In this document: in pieces, positions 16,852 to 25,571 of the stretch | How positions within the stretch are numbered: the stretch's first letter is position 1 | How the letters are laid out: every line of letters begins with the position of its first letter | Source of the DNA: an uncultured Coriobacteriaceae bacterium | GTDB taxonomy: Bacteria; Actinomycetota; Coriobacteriia; Coriobacteriales; Coriobacteriaceae | Direction: 5' to 3' | Length of the DNA: 64,000 nucleotides | Assembly (NCBI GenBank): GCA_944321435.1 | Contig: CALULH010000002.1 | Coordinates: 177,809 to 241,808 of the forward strand | The notes under the pieces: generated by a model | Told to the model about the DNA's origin: nothing | The model's input: the letters and a program-made list of their open reading frames with translations, nothing else | Databases searched by the model: none | Position numbers and translations under genes: made by a program

Positions 16852-17499
16852 ATGGCAGTTTCGTACGACGAATCACGCGTGACGCTTGTCGACCATCCGA
16901 TGGTGCAGCACAAGCTCTCCATCCTGCGCGACAAGAACACCACCACCAAGCAGTTCCGCGAGCTCGTAAGCGAGCTTGCGCTGTTCGAGGGCTACGAAGC
17001 AACGCGCGACTTCCCGTTGGAAGACGCGCCGGTCTCCACGCCGCTTGAGGACACGGTGTGCAAGCGCATCGCCGGGCGCAAGGTGGCCGTGCTGCCCATC
17101 CTGCGCGCGGGCCTCGGCATGGTGGACGGCATCCTGCAGCTCATCCCCGCTGCGCACGTGGGCCATATCGGTATGTACCGCGACGAGGTAACGCACGAGC
17201 CGCACGAGTACTACTGCAAGGTACCGGCCGGCATCGCCGAGCGCACCTGCCTGGTGGTCGACCCCATGCTCGCCACCGGCGGCTCCGCGCAGGCCGCCAT
17301 CTCCTACCTGCGCGGCCAGGGCGCCAAGGACATCCGCCTGCTGGTGCTGGTGGCCGCACCCGAGGGCCTGGCCGCCGTGCTCGATCACGATCCCGACGTG
17401 CGCATCTACACCTGCGCCATCGACCGCGAGCTCAACGAGAACGCCTACATCCTGCCCGGCCTGGGCGACGCCGGAGACCGCATCTTCGGCACCAAGTAG
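16852..17499 (+). CDS. upp: Uracil phosphoribosyltransferase
   Basis: Upp converts uracil and PRPP to UMP in pyrimidine salvage. The 215-residue chain has [20 protein letters not shown] at the start, [13 protein letters not shown], and the PRPP loop [16 protein letters not shown]. The C-terminal [13 protein letters not shown] is typical. ATG 16852 has GGAAGG before it; an upstream in-frame ATG at 16831 has none. The gap to the RpiR gene holds a small hairpin TCGGAGT/ACTCCGA near 16680. A terminator follows directly. Confidence 0.96.
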   Translation: MAVSYDESRVTLVDHPMVQHKLSILRDKNTTTKQFRELVSELALFEGYEATRDFPLEDAPVSTPLEDTVCKRIAGRKVAVLPILRAGLGMVDGILQLIPAAHVGHIGMYRDEVTHEPHEYYCKVPAGIAERTCLVVDPMLATGGSAQAAISYLRGQGAKDIRLLVLVAAPEGLAAVLDHDPDVRIYTCAIDRELNENAYILPGLGDAGDRIFGTK

Positions 17500-17526
17500 C
17501 CGCCCCATCCTGCGCACGGTCCCCAG

Positions 17527-17582
17527 AGGCCTTCTCACCCCAAGCCCCAGACGGCCAACAGGTGAGAAGGCCTTATCATTTT
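17527..17582 (+). terminator. Terminator of upp
   Basis: AGGCCTTCTCACC (17527-17539) pairs with GGTGAGAAGGCCT (17561-17573), followed by the T-rich TATCATTTT. Confidence 0.75.
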
Positions 17583-17678
17583 CCGACTGCTGACGTGGCT
17601 TGTACGTACATCTTGTTTACGATAGGAACACGACAAGGCAGCGGAGCCCCCTCCGCCACCCCCTGAGAAAGGACTGCC

Positions 17679-18095
17679 ATGTTCGAGCAGATCAAAGCCA
17701 TCATGTGCGATCTCGACGGTACGCTGCTTACCAGCGAGGGCACGGTGTCGCCGCGCACGGTCAAGGCCATTGAAAAAGCGCGCGAAAAGGGCCTGCTGTT
17801 TGGCCTCTCCACCGGACGCGACGTGCACGGCGTGAAAACGCTGCTCGCCGCGTGGGGCATCGACGGCCTGATGGACGTCATCGTAGGCACCGGCGGCGCG
17901 GAGATCTGCGACTACAGGCTCGGCACGGAAAGCTCGAGCCATCCGCTGGACGGCGAGCTCATCAAGGAGATCGTGCGCCATTTTGAGGATATGCCCGTGA
18001 ACTTTGCCGTGCCGTACCTGGGAACGCTTTACGCGCCCAAGGACGACGAGAACAGCGACGGCATCGCGCTGTTCCTTGAGGAGCACCTGCTGTAA
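17679..18095 (+). pseudogene. C-terminally truncated Cof-type HAD phosphatase
   Basis: A 138-residue frame with an intact start (GAAAGGACTGCC before ATG) and motifs I and II: IMCDLDGTLLTS and GLSTGRDVHGVK. Family members run to about 270 residues. This one stops in the cap domain after FLEEHLL and lacks the motif III lysine and the GDxxND motif, so it should not be an active phosphatase. The stop codon abuts a duplicated palindromic element, and no downstream remainder is visible before the convergent glutaredoxin gene. A deletion or element insertion is the likely cause. Confidence 0.75.
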
Positions 18096-18097
18096 GC

Positions 18098-18276
18098 GGG
18101 CGAGAAGCACCTGCCGCGCACGTGAGGGCCGGGGCAGCCTACCTGCGGAATGTGGGCTTCGCGAACATTCCTCCGGCATACGGGCGAGAAGCGCCTACCG
18201 TGCGCACGAGGGCCGGGGCGGCTTACCTGCGGAATGTGGGCTTCGCGAACATTCCTCCGGTAAGCCGCCCCGGCCC
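18098..18276. repeat. Tandem pair of family A palindromic elements
   Basis: Two copies of an about 84-bp unit start GGGCGAGAAG at 18098 and 18182. Each contains the inner stem GGAATGT/ACATTCC around the loop GGGCTTCGCGA (18147-18171; 18231-18255). The second copy keeps a perfect 18-bp outer stem (18210-18227 with 18259-18276). The first lacks its right outer arm, as expected if the second arose by duplication. They fill the gap between the truncated HAD gene and the convergent glutaredoxin gene. Confidence 0.88.
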
Positions 18277-18311
18277 ACGTTGTTGAACGCCGTTGCTTTT
18301 CAGCCGGTTGG

Positions 18312-18554
18312 CTACGCAGTCAGGTTCTCGTCGATATAGGCGATGATGTCGTCGGACTCGTAGAGGGGCTGGCCGTCGATGAAAAGACACGGCACCTGCA
18401 CCTTGCCGCCCACGCGCTTGAGCTCCTCGCGCGCGGCGGGGTCGGTCGAGATGTTGGCCTGCGGCAGGTTGACGCCCCTCTCCTCCAGATGCCTCAGCAC
18501 CTTAACGCAGTAGGGGCAACCGGTCATGACATAGAGCAGGTAATCGCGGCGCAT
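18312..18554 (-). CDS. Glutaredoxin-family protein
   Basis: An 80-residue thioredoxin-fold protein. The active site CPYC is at 13-16 in LLYVMTGCPYCVKVLRHL, followed by GGKVQVPCLFIDG with the cis-proline, and ESDDIIAYIDENL. It fits GrxC or the N-terminal glutaredoxin type and should reduce disulfides or mixed thiols. Start ATG 18554 follows GGAAGGAGC. It lies 116 bases downstream of the D-Ala ligase on the same strand. Confidence 0.9.
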   Translation of the reverse strand: MRRDYLLYVMTGCPYCVKVLRHLEERGVNLPQANISTDPAAREELKRVGGKVQVPCLFIDGQPLYESDDIIAYIDENLTA

Positions 18555-18670
18555 GGCGCTCCTTCCCGTGCGCCGGCGGACATGCGCCCGCCGGCTGCAC
18601 TTCTCGCCCGCCTGAGAAAGCGCGGGGCAACAACGTCCGGCGGCCGTCCTGGGCGCCGGCCTCTTTTGGC

Positions 18671-19753
18671 CTACTTGCCCGCGCGGGCAAGCTCGGCTTC
18701 GATGAGCTGGGTCAGAACGCCGGTGAAATCGCGGCCGGCCACGCGCATCATCTGGGGGAAACGCGAGTAGTACGTAAGGCCGGGCGTTGAGTTGACCTCG
18801 TTGAAGACGACCTCGCCCTCCGGCGTCACGAACAGGTCCACGCGCGCAAAGCCCGAGCAGCCCAGCGCCTCGTACACGGCGCGGCCGGCGGCGCGAATCT
18901 TGTCGAGCTGGGACTCGGGCAGGTCGGCAGGACAACGGAGCTGGGTGTTCTCGCCCGGGTTCTTCTCCAGGTGGATCCGGAAGAAGCCGTCGCCGGCGAT
19001 GACGATCTCGTCGACGGCGCCCATCTCGATGCCATCCACCGCGTTGCCGATAACCGCGCAGCCCACCTCGACGCCAGTGATGGCTTCCTCAACGGCGACC
19101 TTCTCGTCCAAGGCGAAGGCCTGGTCGAGCGCTGCGGCCAACGCCTCGGCATCGGCCGCCTTGGACACGCCGATGGACGAGCCGCCGCGCGCGGGCTTCA
19201 CGAAGACGGGGAAACCGCCGCACGCCTCAAGCGCGGCGTCGATATCCGCCTGGTCGGCGCCGCCGGCCGCGTTGCGGTAGAGCACGGCGCATCGGGGCGA
19301 GCGAACGCCCGCGGCGGCGGCCAACCGATGCGACGCGTCCTTGTCCATGCAGACGGCGCTGGCCATGACGCCGCAGCCCACGTACGGGATGCCGCACGTC
19401 TCCAGCACGCCCTGCACAGTGCCGTCCTCGCCGCCCTGGCCGTGGAGCACCGGGAAGGCCACGTCCACGTCGAGCATGCGCAGGCCGGAGCCGTCCGCCA
19501 CGGCCAAGCCGCGGCGCTCCCCCGCGCGACCGGGCACCGCCGCCACGGGCTGGCAGTTGTGCGCCACCCATGCGCCGGTGACGATATCGGAGGGATCACC
19601 GGTGTAGTGCAGCCAGGCGCCTTCGCGCGTGATGCCCACGAGCACCGGGCTGAAGCGCTCGCGATCGAGCGAGGCGATGACGTTGCTCGCCGACTTGCAG
19701 GAGATGTCATGCTCCGTGGAGATGCCTCCGAACAGAACCGCTACGTTAACCAT
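18671..19753 (-). CDS. D-alanine--D-alanine (or D-lactate) ligase family, VanA-like loop
   Basis: A 360-residue ATP-grasp ligase that makes the terminal dipeptide or depsipeptide of the stem. Landmarks: VAVLFGGISTEHDIS 4-18, FPVLHGQGGEDGTVQG, CMDKDASHRLAA, FVKPARGGSSIGV, and FNEVNSTPGLTYYSRFPQMM. The omega loop is FFRIHLEKNPGEN (257-269), with His261 where Ddl enzymes have a tyrosine-bearing YDYxxKY segment. VanA and VanB have FRIHQE there. The neighbourhood has no vanH, vanX or vanRS. Family certain; whether the second substrate is D-Ala or another group is open. Confidence 0.9.
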   Translation of the reverse strand: MVNVAVLFGGISTEHDISCKSASNVIASLDRERFSPVLVGITREGAWLHYTGDPSDIVTGAWVAHNCQPVAAVPGRAGERRGLAVADGSGLRMLDVDVAFPVLHGQGGEDGTVQGVLETCGIPYVGCGVMASAVCMDKDASHRLAAAAGVRSPRCAVLYRNAAGGADQADIDAALEACGGFPVFVKPARGGSSIGVSKAADAEALAAALDQAFALDEKVAVEEAITGVEVGCAVIGNAVDGIEMGAVDEIVIAGDGFFRIHLEKNPGENTQLRCPADLPESQLDKIRAAGRAVYEALGCSGFARVDLFVTPEGEVVFNEVNSTPGLTYYSRFPQMMRVAGRDFTGVLTQLIEAELARAGK

Positions 19754-19898
19754 ATGCGCACGCCTTTCTCTAAGAACGCGATGCCGTTACGCTGCGCATC
19801 ATGATACCCGCAGCGCCGCCTCAGTAGCGCCCGCTCAGACAACGCGCACAGAACGCAACGGACGGGCGCGCCGCCTCCCCTGACCCGGCAACGGGCGC

Positions 19899-20207
19899 GT
19901 GGTGGCGTTTATCAACCTGCGCTACGAAAGCCAGCTGCACCACGCCGCGCGGGTGGCCGAGATCCTTGAACTGGTGGTTGATCCCGCCGAGCGCGGCCGC
20001 GGCCTGGGAGGCGCCCTTTTTGACTACGCCTGCGACCAGGCCCGCGCCCACGGCTGCCGGCAGATAGAGCTCACCACCAACCAGTTGCGCCGCGACGCGC
20101 GCCGCTTCTACGCGCGCAAGGGCATGCTCAACTCGCACTACAAGTTCACGATGCCGCTCGACCTCGAGGCCGGCGCCGCTCCGCGCGAGAACCGCATCGG
20201 CTGTTAG
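19899..20207 (+). pseudogene. GNAT acetyltransferase remnant, N-terminus missing
   Basis: A 102-codon frame beginning at GTG encodes VAFINLRYESQLHHAARVAE then VDPAERGRGLGGALFDYACD, the acetyl-CoA site (motif A RGxGxG), and RFYARKGMLNSHYKF. Complete GNATs have another 50 or so residues before this. In frame, a TGA lies six codons upstream of the GTG, no ribosome site is seen, and no ATG start is found. It is probably a decayed 5'-truncated gene, less likely a minimal GNAT. It converges on htpG with a 24-base gap. Confidence 0.6.
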
Positions 20208-20231
20208 GCATGCCCCTGCGCAGCCGTTGGC

Positions 20232-22244
20232 CTACGCCATGAGCTTGCAGACGTTCTGCGCAAACGCCACCGGGTCGGGCACGGCAATGCCCTCCATCAG
20301 CAGCGCCTGGTCGTACAGCAGCTCGGTGTACAGCTTGAGCTTGTCGGCGTCCTCGCCCTCCTGGGCGGCCTGCAGCTTGGCGAAAACCGGGTGCTGCGCG
20401 TTGAGCTCGAGCACGCGCTGGCTCTTAACATCCTCGGGCATGGGGCCGGCGTTGAGGACCTTCTCCATCTCAAGGGAAACCGGGCCCTCGGCGGTGATGC
20501 ACGCCGGCGCGTCCGTCTCCTTGGTCAGGCGCGCGGACACGGTGACCTTGGTGACCGCTCCCTCGCCCAGCGCCTCCTTCATAGCGGAGAACAGCCCCTC
20601 GTTGGCCTTGGCGGCCTCCTCGGCGGCTTTCTTCTCGTCCTCGGTGGCAAGGTCCAGATCCCCGGAGGCGACGTTCTTGAGCTCCAGGCGCTTCTCCTGG
20701 GGCTCCTGGGCCTCGGCAGCCTCGCCGTCGGCGACCGCGTCCTCGGCGGCCTCGGCCGCAGGCGTGAACACGTACTCGCGCATGGCCTGGAAGCAGAACT
20801 CGTCCACGTCCTGCGTGCACAGCAGCACGTCGTAGCCGTGGTCCAGCACCGCCGTCACCACGGGCATCTTGGCCAGGCGGTCGCGGTCGTCGCCGGCCGC
20901 GTAGTAGATGGCCTTCTGATCGGAGGGCATGGCGTCCGCGTACTCCTTGAGCGTCACCATCTTCTGCTCCTTGGCGCTCCAGAACAGCAGAAGATCGCCC
21001 AGCTCGGCGGCCTTCATGCCATAGCTCTGGTAGATGCCGTACTTGAGCCCGCGGCCGAAGTTCTCAAAGAACGTCTCGTATGCCGCGCGGTCGTCGTCGC
21101 GCATGCGCTCGAGCTCGCCCGTGATCTTCTTCTCAATGCGCTTGGCCATAGCCGTCAGCTGGCGCGTCTGCTGCAGCGTCTCGCGGCTGATGTTCAGGTG
21201 CACGTCTGCGGAATCCACCACGCCGCGCACGAAGTTGTAGTAGTCCGGCAGCAGGTCGGCGCACTTCTCCATGATGAGGACGTTGGAGCTGTAGAGCTCC
21301 AGGCCCTTCTCGTAATCCTTGCTGTAGAGGTCAAACGGCGCGCGACCCGGGATGAAGAGCAGCGCGTCGTACTCCAGCGCGCCCTCGGCGTGCAGGCTGA
21401 AGGTGCGCGCAGGGTCGGTGTAGTCGTGGAAGGTGGACTTGTAGAACTCGTTGTACTCCTCGTCCGTCACCTCGGACGCCTTCTTCTTCCAAATGGGCGT
21501 CATGGAGTTGATGGTCTCGAGCTCCTCGTAGCTTTCGTACTCGGGCTGGTAGTCGTCGCCGGCGTCCTCGGGCTTGGGCTTCTGGCGGCTCTTGGTCACC
21601 ATCATCTTGACGGGGTAGCGCACGTAGTTGCTGTAACGCTGGATCAGGTCCTTGAGCTGCCACTCGGACAGGTACTCGTCGTAAGAAGCGTCGTCGGTGT
21701 TGTCCTTGAGCGTAAGGATGACGTCGGTGCCGCTCTCAAACTTAAACGCCGGATCGGTGGCGGGCACCTCCTCGATGGCGTAGCCCTCGACGCCGTCCGA
21801 GGTCCAGCGGAACGTCTTGCCGGTGGCGTAGGCGCGCGTCATCACCGTGACCTCCTTGGCCACCATGAACGCGGAGTAGAAGCCCACGCCAAAGCGGCCG
21901 ATGATGTCCACCGCGTCGCCCTGCGCCTCGGCGTTGGTCTCCTTGAACTCCTCGGAGCCGCTGTGCGCAATGGTGCCCAGGTTGCGCTCGAGCTCCTCCT
22001 CCGTCATGCCGATGCCGTTGTCCGACACGGTGAGCGTGCGCGCGTCCTTGTCAAAGCTCACGCGGATGGCCAGATCGTCCTGGTTGAGCGCCACGGTGCT
22101 GTCGGTCAGGCTCTTGAAATAGAGCTTGTCGATGGCGTCCGAGGCGTTGGAGATCAGCTCGCGCAGGAAGATCTCGCGGTTGGTGTAGATCGAGTTGATC
22201 ATGAGGTCGAGCAGCTTCTTGCTCTCTGTCTTGAACTTGCGCAT
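20232..22244 (-). CDS. htpG: Hsp90-family molecular chaperone HtpG
   Basis: A 670-residue cytoplasmic chaperone. The GHKL ATPase domain opens with FKTESKKLLDLMINSIYTNR and ELISNASDAIDKL; SDNGIGM and GRFGVGFYSAFMVA follow. Family length is about 625. The extra residues lie mainly in an acidic Glu/Ala-rich linker (about 510-560, EAAEDAVADGEAAEAQEPQE) before the C-terminal dimerisation domain. The start MRKFKTES is fixed by homology with AAGGAAGC upstream. No HrcA (CIRCE) or HspR (HAIR) site could be recognised in the 123-base gap upstream. Confidence 0.97.
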   Translation of the reverse strand: MRKFKTESKKLLDLMINSIYTNREIFLRELISNASDAIDKLYFKSLTDSTVALNQDDLAIRVSFDKDARTLTVSDNGIGMTEEELERNLGTIAHSGSEEFKETNAEAQGDAVDIIGRFGVGFYSAFMVAKEVTVMTRAYATGKTFRWTSDGVEGYAIEEVPATDPAFKFESGTDVILTLKDNTDDASYDEYLSEWQLKDLIQRYSNYVRYPVKMMVTKSRQKPKPEDAGDDYQPEYESYEELETINSMTPIWKKKASEVTDEEYNEFYKSTFHDYTDPARTFSLHAEGALEYDALLFIPGRAPFDLYSKDYEKGLELYSSNVLIMEKCADLLPDYYNFVRGVVDSADVHLNISRETLQQTRQLTAMAKRIEKKITGELERMRDDDRAAYETFFENFGRGLKYGIYQSYGMKAAELGDLLLFWSAKEQKMVTLKEYADAMPSDQKAIYYAAGDDRDRLAKMPVVTAVLDHGYDVLLCTQDVDEFCFQAMREYVFTPAAEAAEDAVADGEAAEAQEPQEKRLELKNVASGDLDLATEDEKKAAEEAAKANEGLFSAMKEALGEGAVTKVTVSARLTKETDAPACITAEGPVSLEMEKVLNAGPMPEDVKSQRVLELNAQHPVFAKLQAAQEGEDADKLKLYTELLYDQALLMEGIAVPDPVAFAQNVCKLMA

Positions 22245-22367
22245 GGAACAACGCTTCCTTTCGGCTACCGTGCAGAACGAAAGGTATCTTACCCGAGTCA
22301 GCGCTTATATAACCTTAGTGTTCAAGACTTAGATTTTCTTCATGCGAGAAGTGCATGCCGCGGACGC

Positions 22368-24272
22368 CTACGCACCTGCGGAGTCCGCGTCGGCATCGCC
22401 CGCAGCCGAATCGGCAGTTGAGGTGCCTCCGGCATCGGTGGCCAGCGCGCCGCGGGTCTCGAAGATGATGTTCGCGAGCTCTTCGAAAGCGCTTACCGAC
22501 TCGTCGTTGTAGGACATGCCCGTCATGATGGCCAGCAGGTAGACATCCCCGTTGGCGTCTTCCACGATGCCGGCGTCGGTCACGCTGCGGTAATCCACAT
22601 CGTCGCTGGGATACCAACCGGCCTTGTTGTGCACGGTGACGCCCGGCTGGGTGATGCCGTCGCGGATGAACGACGTCGTGGTCTGCCCGCACAGCCCCTC
22701 CAGCCAGGAGGCCGTCTCGCTGCCAGTCTGGAAGTACTGGTAGGCGTCCGCCCACAGCTTGGTCAGGCTGAGCGTGCTGAGCGCGGGGAAGCTCTCCTGG
22801 TTGTACCGCAGGTCGGTCACGCCCAGGTCCTCGATCCACGTGTCGAAGTCCTCCTCGTCGTACGCCTCGCGCAAGACAACGAACGAGTCGTTGTCGGAAT
22901 CGACCACGGAAGCGCGGATAAGCTCGGCCACGCTCAGCCCGGACGAGCTCGTGGGACAGGTGTCGTCGAGCGCGATTGCACCGCCCTCCACCAGATCCTG
23001 GCACAGGTAGACGGCATACGGCAGCTTGAACGAGCTGGCGCCGTACACCGGCTCGCCCACGTTGTAGGCCAGGCCGAAACCCGTCTGCAGGTCGATGAGC
23101 GTAAAGCCCACGCTGCCCAGCTCCTCGACCGGAGCAAGGGCGGTTGCCAGGGCCTTCTGCTCGTTTTCCGTGAGGGTCGGCGCATCGGCCTTGGTGAGCG
23201 AGAAGGTCGTCGCCTCGTCGACCGCCGCGGGGATGTCGTTCAAATCGGCCTTGGCAAGCGAGAAGCTCGCAGCGAGCTCGGCCTGGGCGCGCTCGCGCTG
23301 GGCCTGCTCCTCGGCTGCAGCCGCGGCCTCCTCCGCCGCGCGCTGGGCGCTGACGTACCCGTTGATCATCGCGGCGCCCGCCCCGAAGACGAGGAGCGCC
23401 GCAACGCCGACGGCGATGAGCGGCACAACCGAATGGCGCCTGCCCGGTCGGGCGAGGAAAAGCCGGTTCCCGTGATGGCGCAGGGCGGACCCGCCGCCGC
23501 GACGCGGGCGCGCGCCCGGCGCGGGGCCAAGGTCGGGCTGCATGTAGCGGTGGGGCTTGCGCGGCACGTCCGGCACAATGCGATCGGCGCCGGCACGCCC
23601 GCCCCGGTCGCGTCGGGCGTCCTCGAAGTGCTGGTCGTCCTCTCCGCTGTACGGCGCGGACGGGCCGTAACCGGCATCGAAACCCGCGTCGTATCCTCCG
23701 CCGTACGCGTCTCCGTAGCCGCCGTACGCGTCCTGGCGCCCCTCGTAACCGCCGTATCCGTACGCGGCGCCCTCCCCGCGGGCGTAGCCGCGCACGTCCG
23801 CGCCGTACGCATCCTCGCGGTCGCGACCATAGGGCCGGTCGTCAAAAGAGCCACCACGCGAGACAGGCCCGCGATCGCGTGCGGCCGCCCCTCCGGCAAG
23901 CATCACGTTGCGGCCCGCGCCCGAACGGCGTGGCGCGGGCTCCGTGCGCCCCGCGGAACGCTCGCGCGGCACGGCTGCGCCACGCGAGCCAAAGGGGGGC
24001 TCGCCGCGCCCCGCGACGCCTTGGCCGCGCGCAGGCCGGGCGGAACGCCCAGCAGCACGGCCCCGCTCGGCCTGCGCACGGACGTTTTCTTTGGGCGCGC
24101 GCCTGAAATGCGGTGTCGCGGCATCCCCCGCCCGACGCACGCCGGCGCCGGCCTTTCCCAGAACGGAACGCACGGCATCAACGCCCCGCTGCACGGCGGA
24201 GGGCTCGGGCGCGCGCCTGCCGCGGCCCGGTCTCGCAGCGCGCGGCTGCCGTCTATCCCTGTCCTGGCTCAT
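22368..24272 (-). CDS. Membrane-anchored class A beta-lactamase-fold serine hydrolase
   Basis: A 634-residue protein in three parts. Residues 1-280 are a basic, low-complexity cytoplasmic region with a Tyr/Gly/Asp-rich stretch (150-210). A single membrane helix is at 282-305, then an Ala/Glu coiled-coil-like stalk. The extracellular domain (about 375-605) has SSFK (413-416), SDN (459-461) and KAG (550-552), the SxxK, SxN and KTG-type triad of penicillin-interacting serine enzymes. A deacylating Glu166 equivalent is not obvious, so wall remodelling or antibiotic binding is as likely as beta-lactam hydrolysis. The tail is Ala/Asp-rich. Confidence 0.8.
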   Translation of the reverse strand: MSQDRDRRQPRAARPGRGRRAPEPSAVQRGVDAVRSVLGKAGAGVRRAGDAATPHFRRAPKENVRAQAERGRAAGRSARPARGQGVAGRGEPPFGSRGAAVPRERSAGRTEPAPRRSGAGRNVMLAGGAAARDRGPVSRGGSFDDRPYGRDREDAYGADVRGYARGEGAAYGYGGYEGRQDAYGGYGDAYGGGYDAGFDAGYGPSAPYSGEDDQHFEDARRDRGGRAGADRIVPDVPRKPHRYMQPDLGPAPGARPRRGGGSALRHHGNRLFLARPGRRHSVVPLIAVGVAALLVFGAGAAMINGYVSAQRAAEEAAAAAEEQAQRERAQAELAASFSLAKADLNDIPAAVDEATTFSLTKADAPTLTENEQKALATALAPVEELGSVGFTLIDLQTGFGLAYNVGEPVYGASSFKLPYAVYLCQDLVEGGAIALDDTCPTSSSGLSVAELIRASVVDSDNDSFVVLREAYDEEDFDTWIEDLGVTDLRYNQESFPALSTLSLTKLWADAYQYFQTGSETASWLEGLCGQTTTSFIRDGITQPGVTVHNKAGWYPSDDVDYRSVTDAGIVEDANGDVYLLAIMTGMSYNDESVSAFEELANIIFETRGALATDAGGTSTADSAAGDADADSAGA

Positions 24273-24367
24273 ATGAGTACCCGCGCTCTCTTCATGCCCA
24301 TCGGAAACAATGCGTGAAATAGTACTATTGTACGCACTTCTCGCCCGACGGAAGCCGCGCTCCGCTT

Positions 24368-24407
24368 AAAAGGGGCGGCCGCATCCGCCAGTGGACGCAG
24401 CCGCCCC
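24368..24407 (-). terminator. Terminator of the Gfo/Idh oxidoreductase gene
   Basis: On the minus strand GGGGCGGC and GCCGCCCC (8 bp; 20-base loop) are followed by TTTTAAG, about 100 bases after the oxidoreductase stop. Confidence 0.65.
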
Positions 24408-24506
24408 GTCTCCGACCCCGTCGCGCCGCAGAGAAACGCAGACGCGCCGTTCGAAACGCGCCGCGCAACCCGGCGGCCTGCTTGCCGCCCCACAGCCAAA
24501 GGCTCC

Positions 24507-25571
24507 TTACGCGAGCCCCGCCACCGCGTCGGCCATAATGCGCATGACCGCGAGCGTCTGCTCGGGCTTCACCACGGGCTCGGCGCCGTCCACGATGGCG
24601 TGGTAAACGCTGTCGTACAGGCGCGCGTAGTCGCCCTGCTCGCTCACAACCTTCTCCTCGTGGTAACCGGCCTCGTCGTAATAGGTGACGGTGGCGTAGT
24701 CCTCGGGCCGATCGACGCCAAAGCCAGGCTCGCCGGGCAGGTAGAACACCTTGAGATGCTCCTCCTGGCGGTCCTTGCTCTGCTTGACGAAGCAACCGCG
24801 CGTGCCGTACGCCGCAAGGCTCGGCCGCAGGCTTGCGCGGAAGTAGCTTGCCTTGACCTCGTAGCGCAGGCCATCTGGGGCAATGGGCAGGTCGACGCGC
24901 GCATCCGGCCCGTAGTTGAGCGCAAAGTCAAAGTAATCGTTCATGCGGCCCGATCCCAGGATCTGGCGCACGTCGGCCTGCACGGCATCGGGCGACCCCA
25001 GGTACCCCACCGCCTGGTCCAGCAGGTGCACCGCATGGCCGTACACAAAGGAGTTGTACGGGTCGAAGCCCTGCGCGGCCTCGGGAACCTCGGGGCGCCA
25101 ATAGTCGTAGGTGGCCACGATCTCGTAAACCCGCCCCAGCTTGCCCGAGGCGATGACGCGCTGCATCGTCAGATAGTCCGCATCGAACCGGCGGTTCTGA
25201 TAAGCCGAGAGGTAAAGGCCCTTCTCGCGCGCCAGGTCGAAGAGCTCCTGCGCTTGGGCCACCGTTTGGGTAAAGGGCTTCTCCACCAGCACGTGCTTGC
25301 CCGCCTTGAGCGCCCGCAGGGCCAGGTCGTAATGCGCGGACACCGGCGTGCAGATGGACACCAGGTCCACGTCCGGGTTGGAGAGAAGCGCCTCGAGGTC
25401 GTCGGTGTAGGCAACGCCGGGCAGCGCCTTCCACGCCGAGGTGCCCGGATGCCGCTCGTACACATGCGTGATGCGGAACTCGTCCGGACGCGTGAGCACA
25501 AAGGGCGCGTGGTAGCGGTTGGTGCTCTTGCCGTTGCCGATAAAGGCCATGTTCAGAACGCGGTTTGCCAT
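24507..25571 (-). CDS. Gfo/Idh/MocA-family NAD(P)-dependent oxidoreductase
   Basis: A 354-residue dehydrogenase. The Rossmann start LNMAFIGNGKSTNRYHAP is close to the YdgJ/YhhX subgroup. DLVSICTPVSAHYD and the signature HVLVEKPFTQT (catalytic Lys of EKP) follow. The C-terminal half has GHAVHLLDQAVGYLG with the conserved His. Substrates in the family are sugars, inositols or biliverdin; nothing nearby narrows this. ATG 25571 follows GAAGGGGATC. It is probably a single-gene transcript ending at the hairpin near 24.4 kb. Confidence 0.88.
   Translation of the reverse strand: MANRVLNMAFIGNGKSTNRYHAPFVLTRPDEFRITHVYERHPGTSAWKALPGVAYTDDLEALLSNPDVDLVSICTPVSAHYDLALRALKAGKHVLVEKPFTQTVAQAQELFDLAREKGLYLSAYQNRRFDADYLTMQRVIASGKLGRVYEIVATYDYWRPEVPEAAQGFDPYNSFVYGHAVHLLDQAVGYLGSPDAVQADVRQILGSGRMNDYFDFALNYGPDARVDLPIAPDGLRYEVKASYFRASLRPSLAAYGTRGCFVKQSKDRQEEHLKVFYLPGEPGFGVDRPEDYATVTYYDEAGYHEEKVVSEQGDYARLYDSVYHAIVDGAEPVVKPEQTLAVMRIMADAVAGLA

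Noticed and set aside
18671..19753. Vancomycin-resistance cluster
   Set aside because: Only the ligase is VanA-like. No vanH, vanX, vanS or vanR homologue lies nearby, so no resistance claim is made.
22245..22367. CIRCE or HAIR heat-shock operator before htpG
   Set aside because: TTGAAC and TATATA sequences occur, but neither operator consensus nor a well-spaced promoter can be matched.
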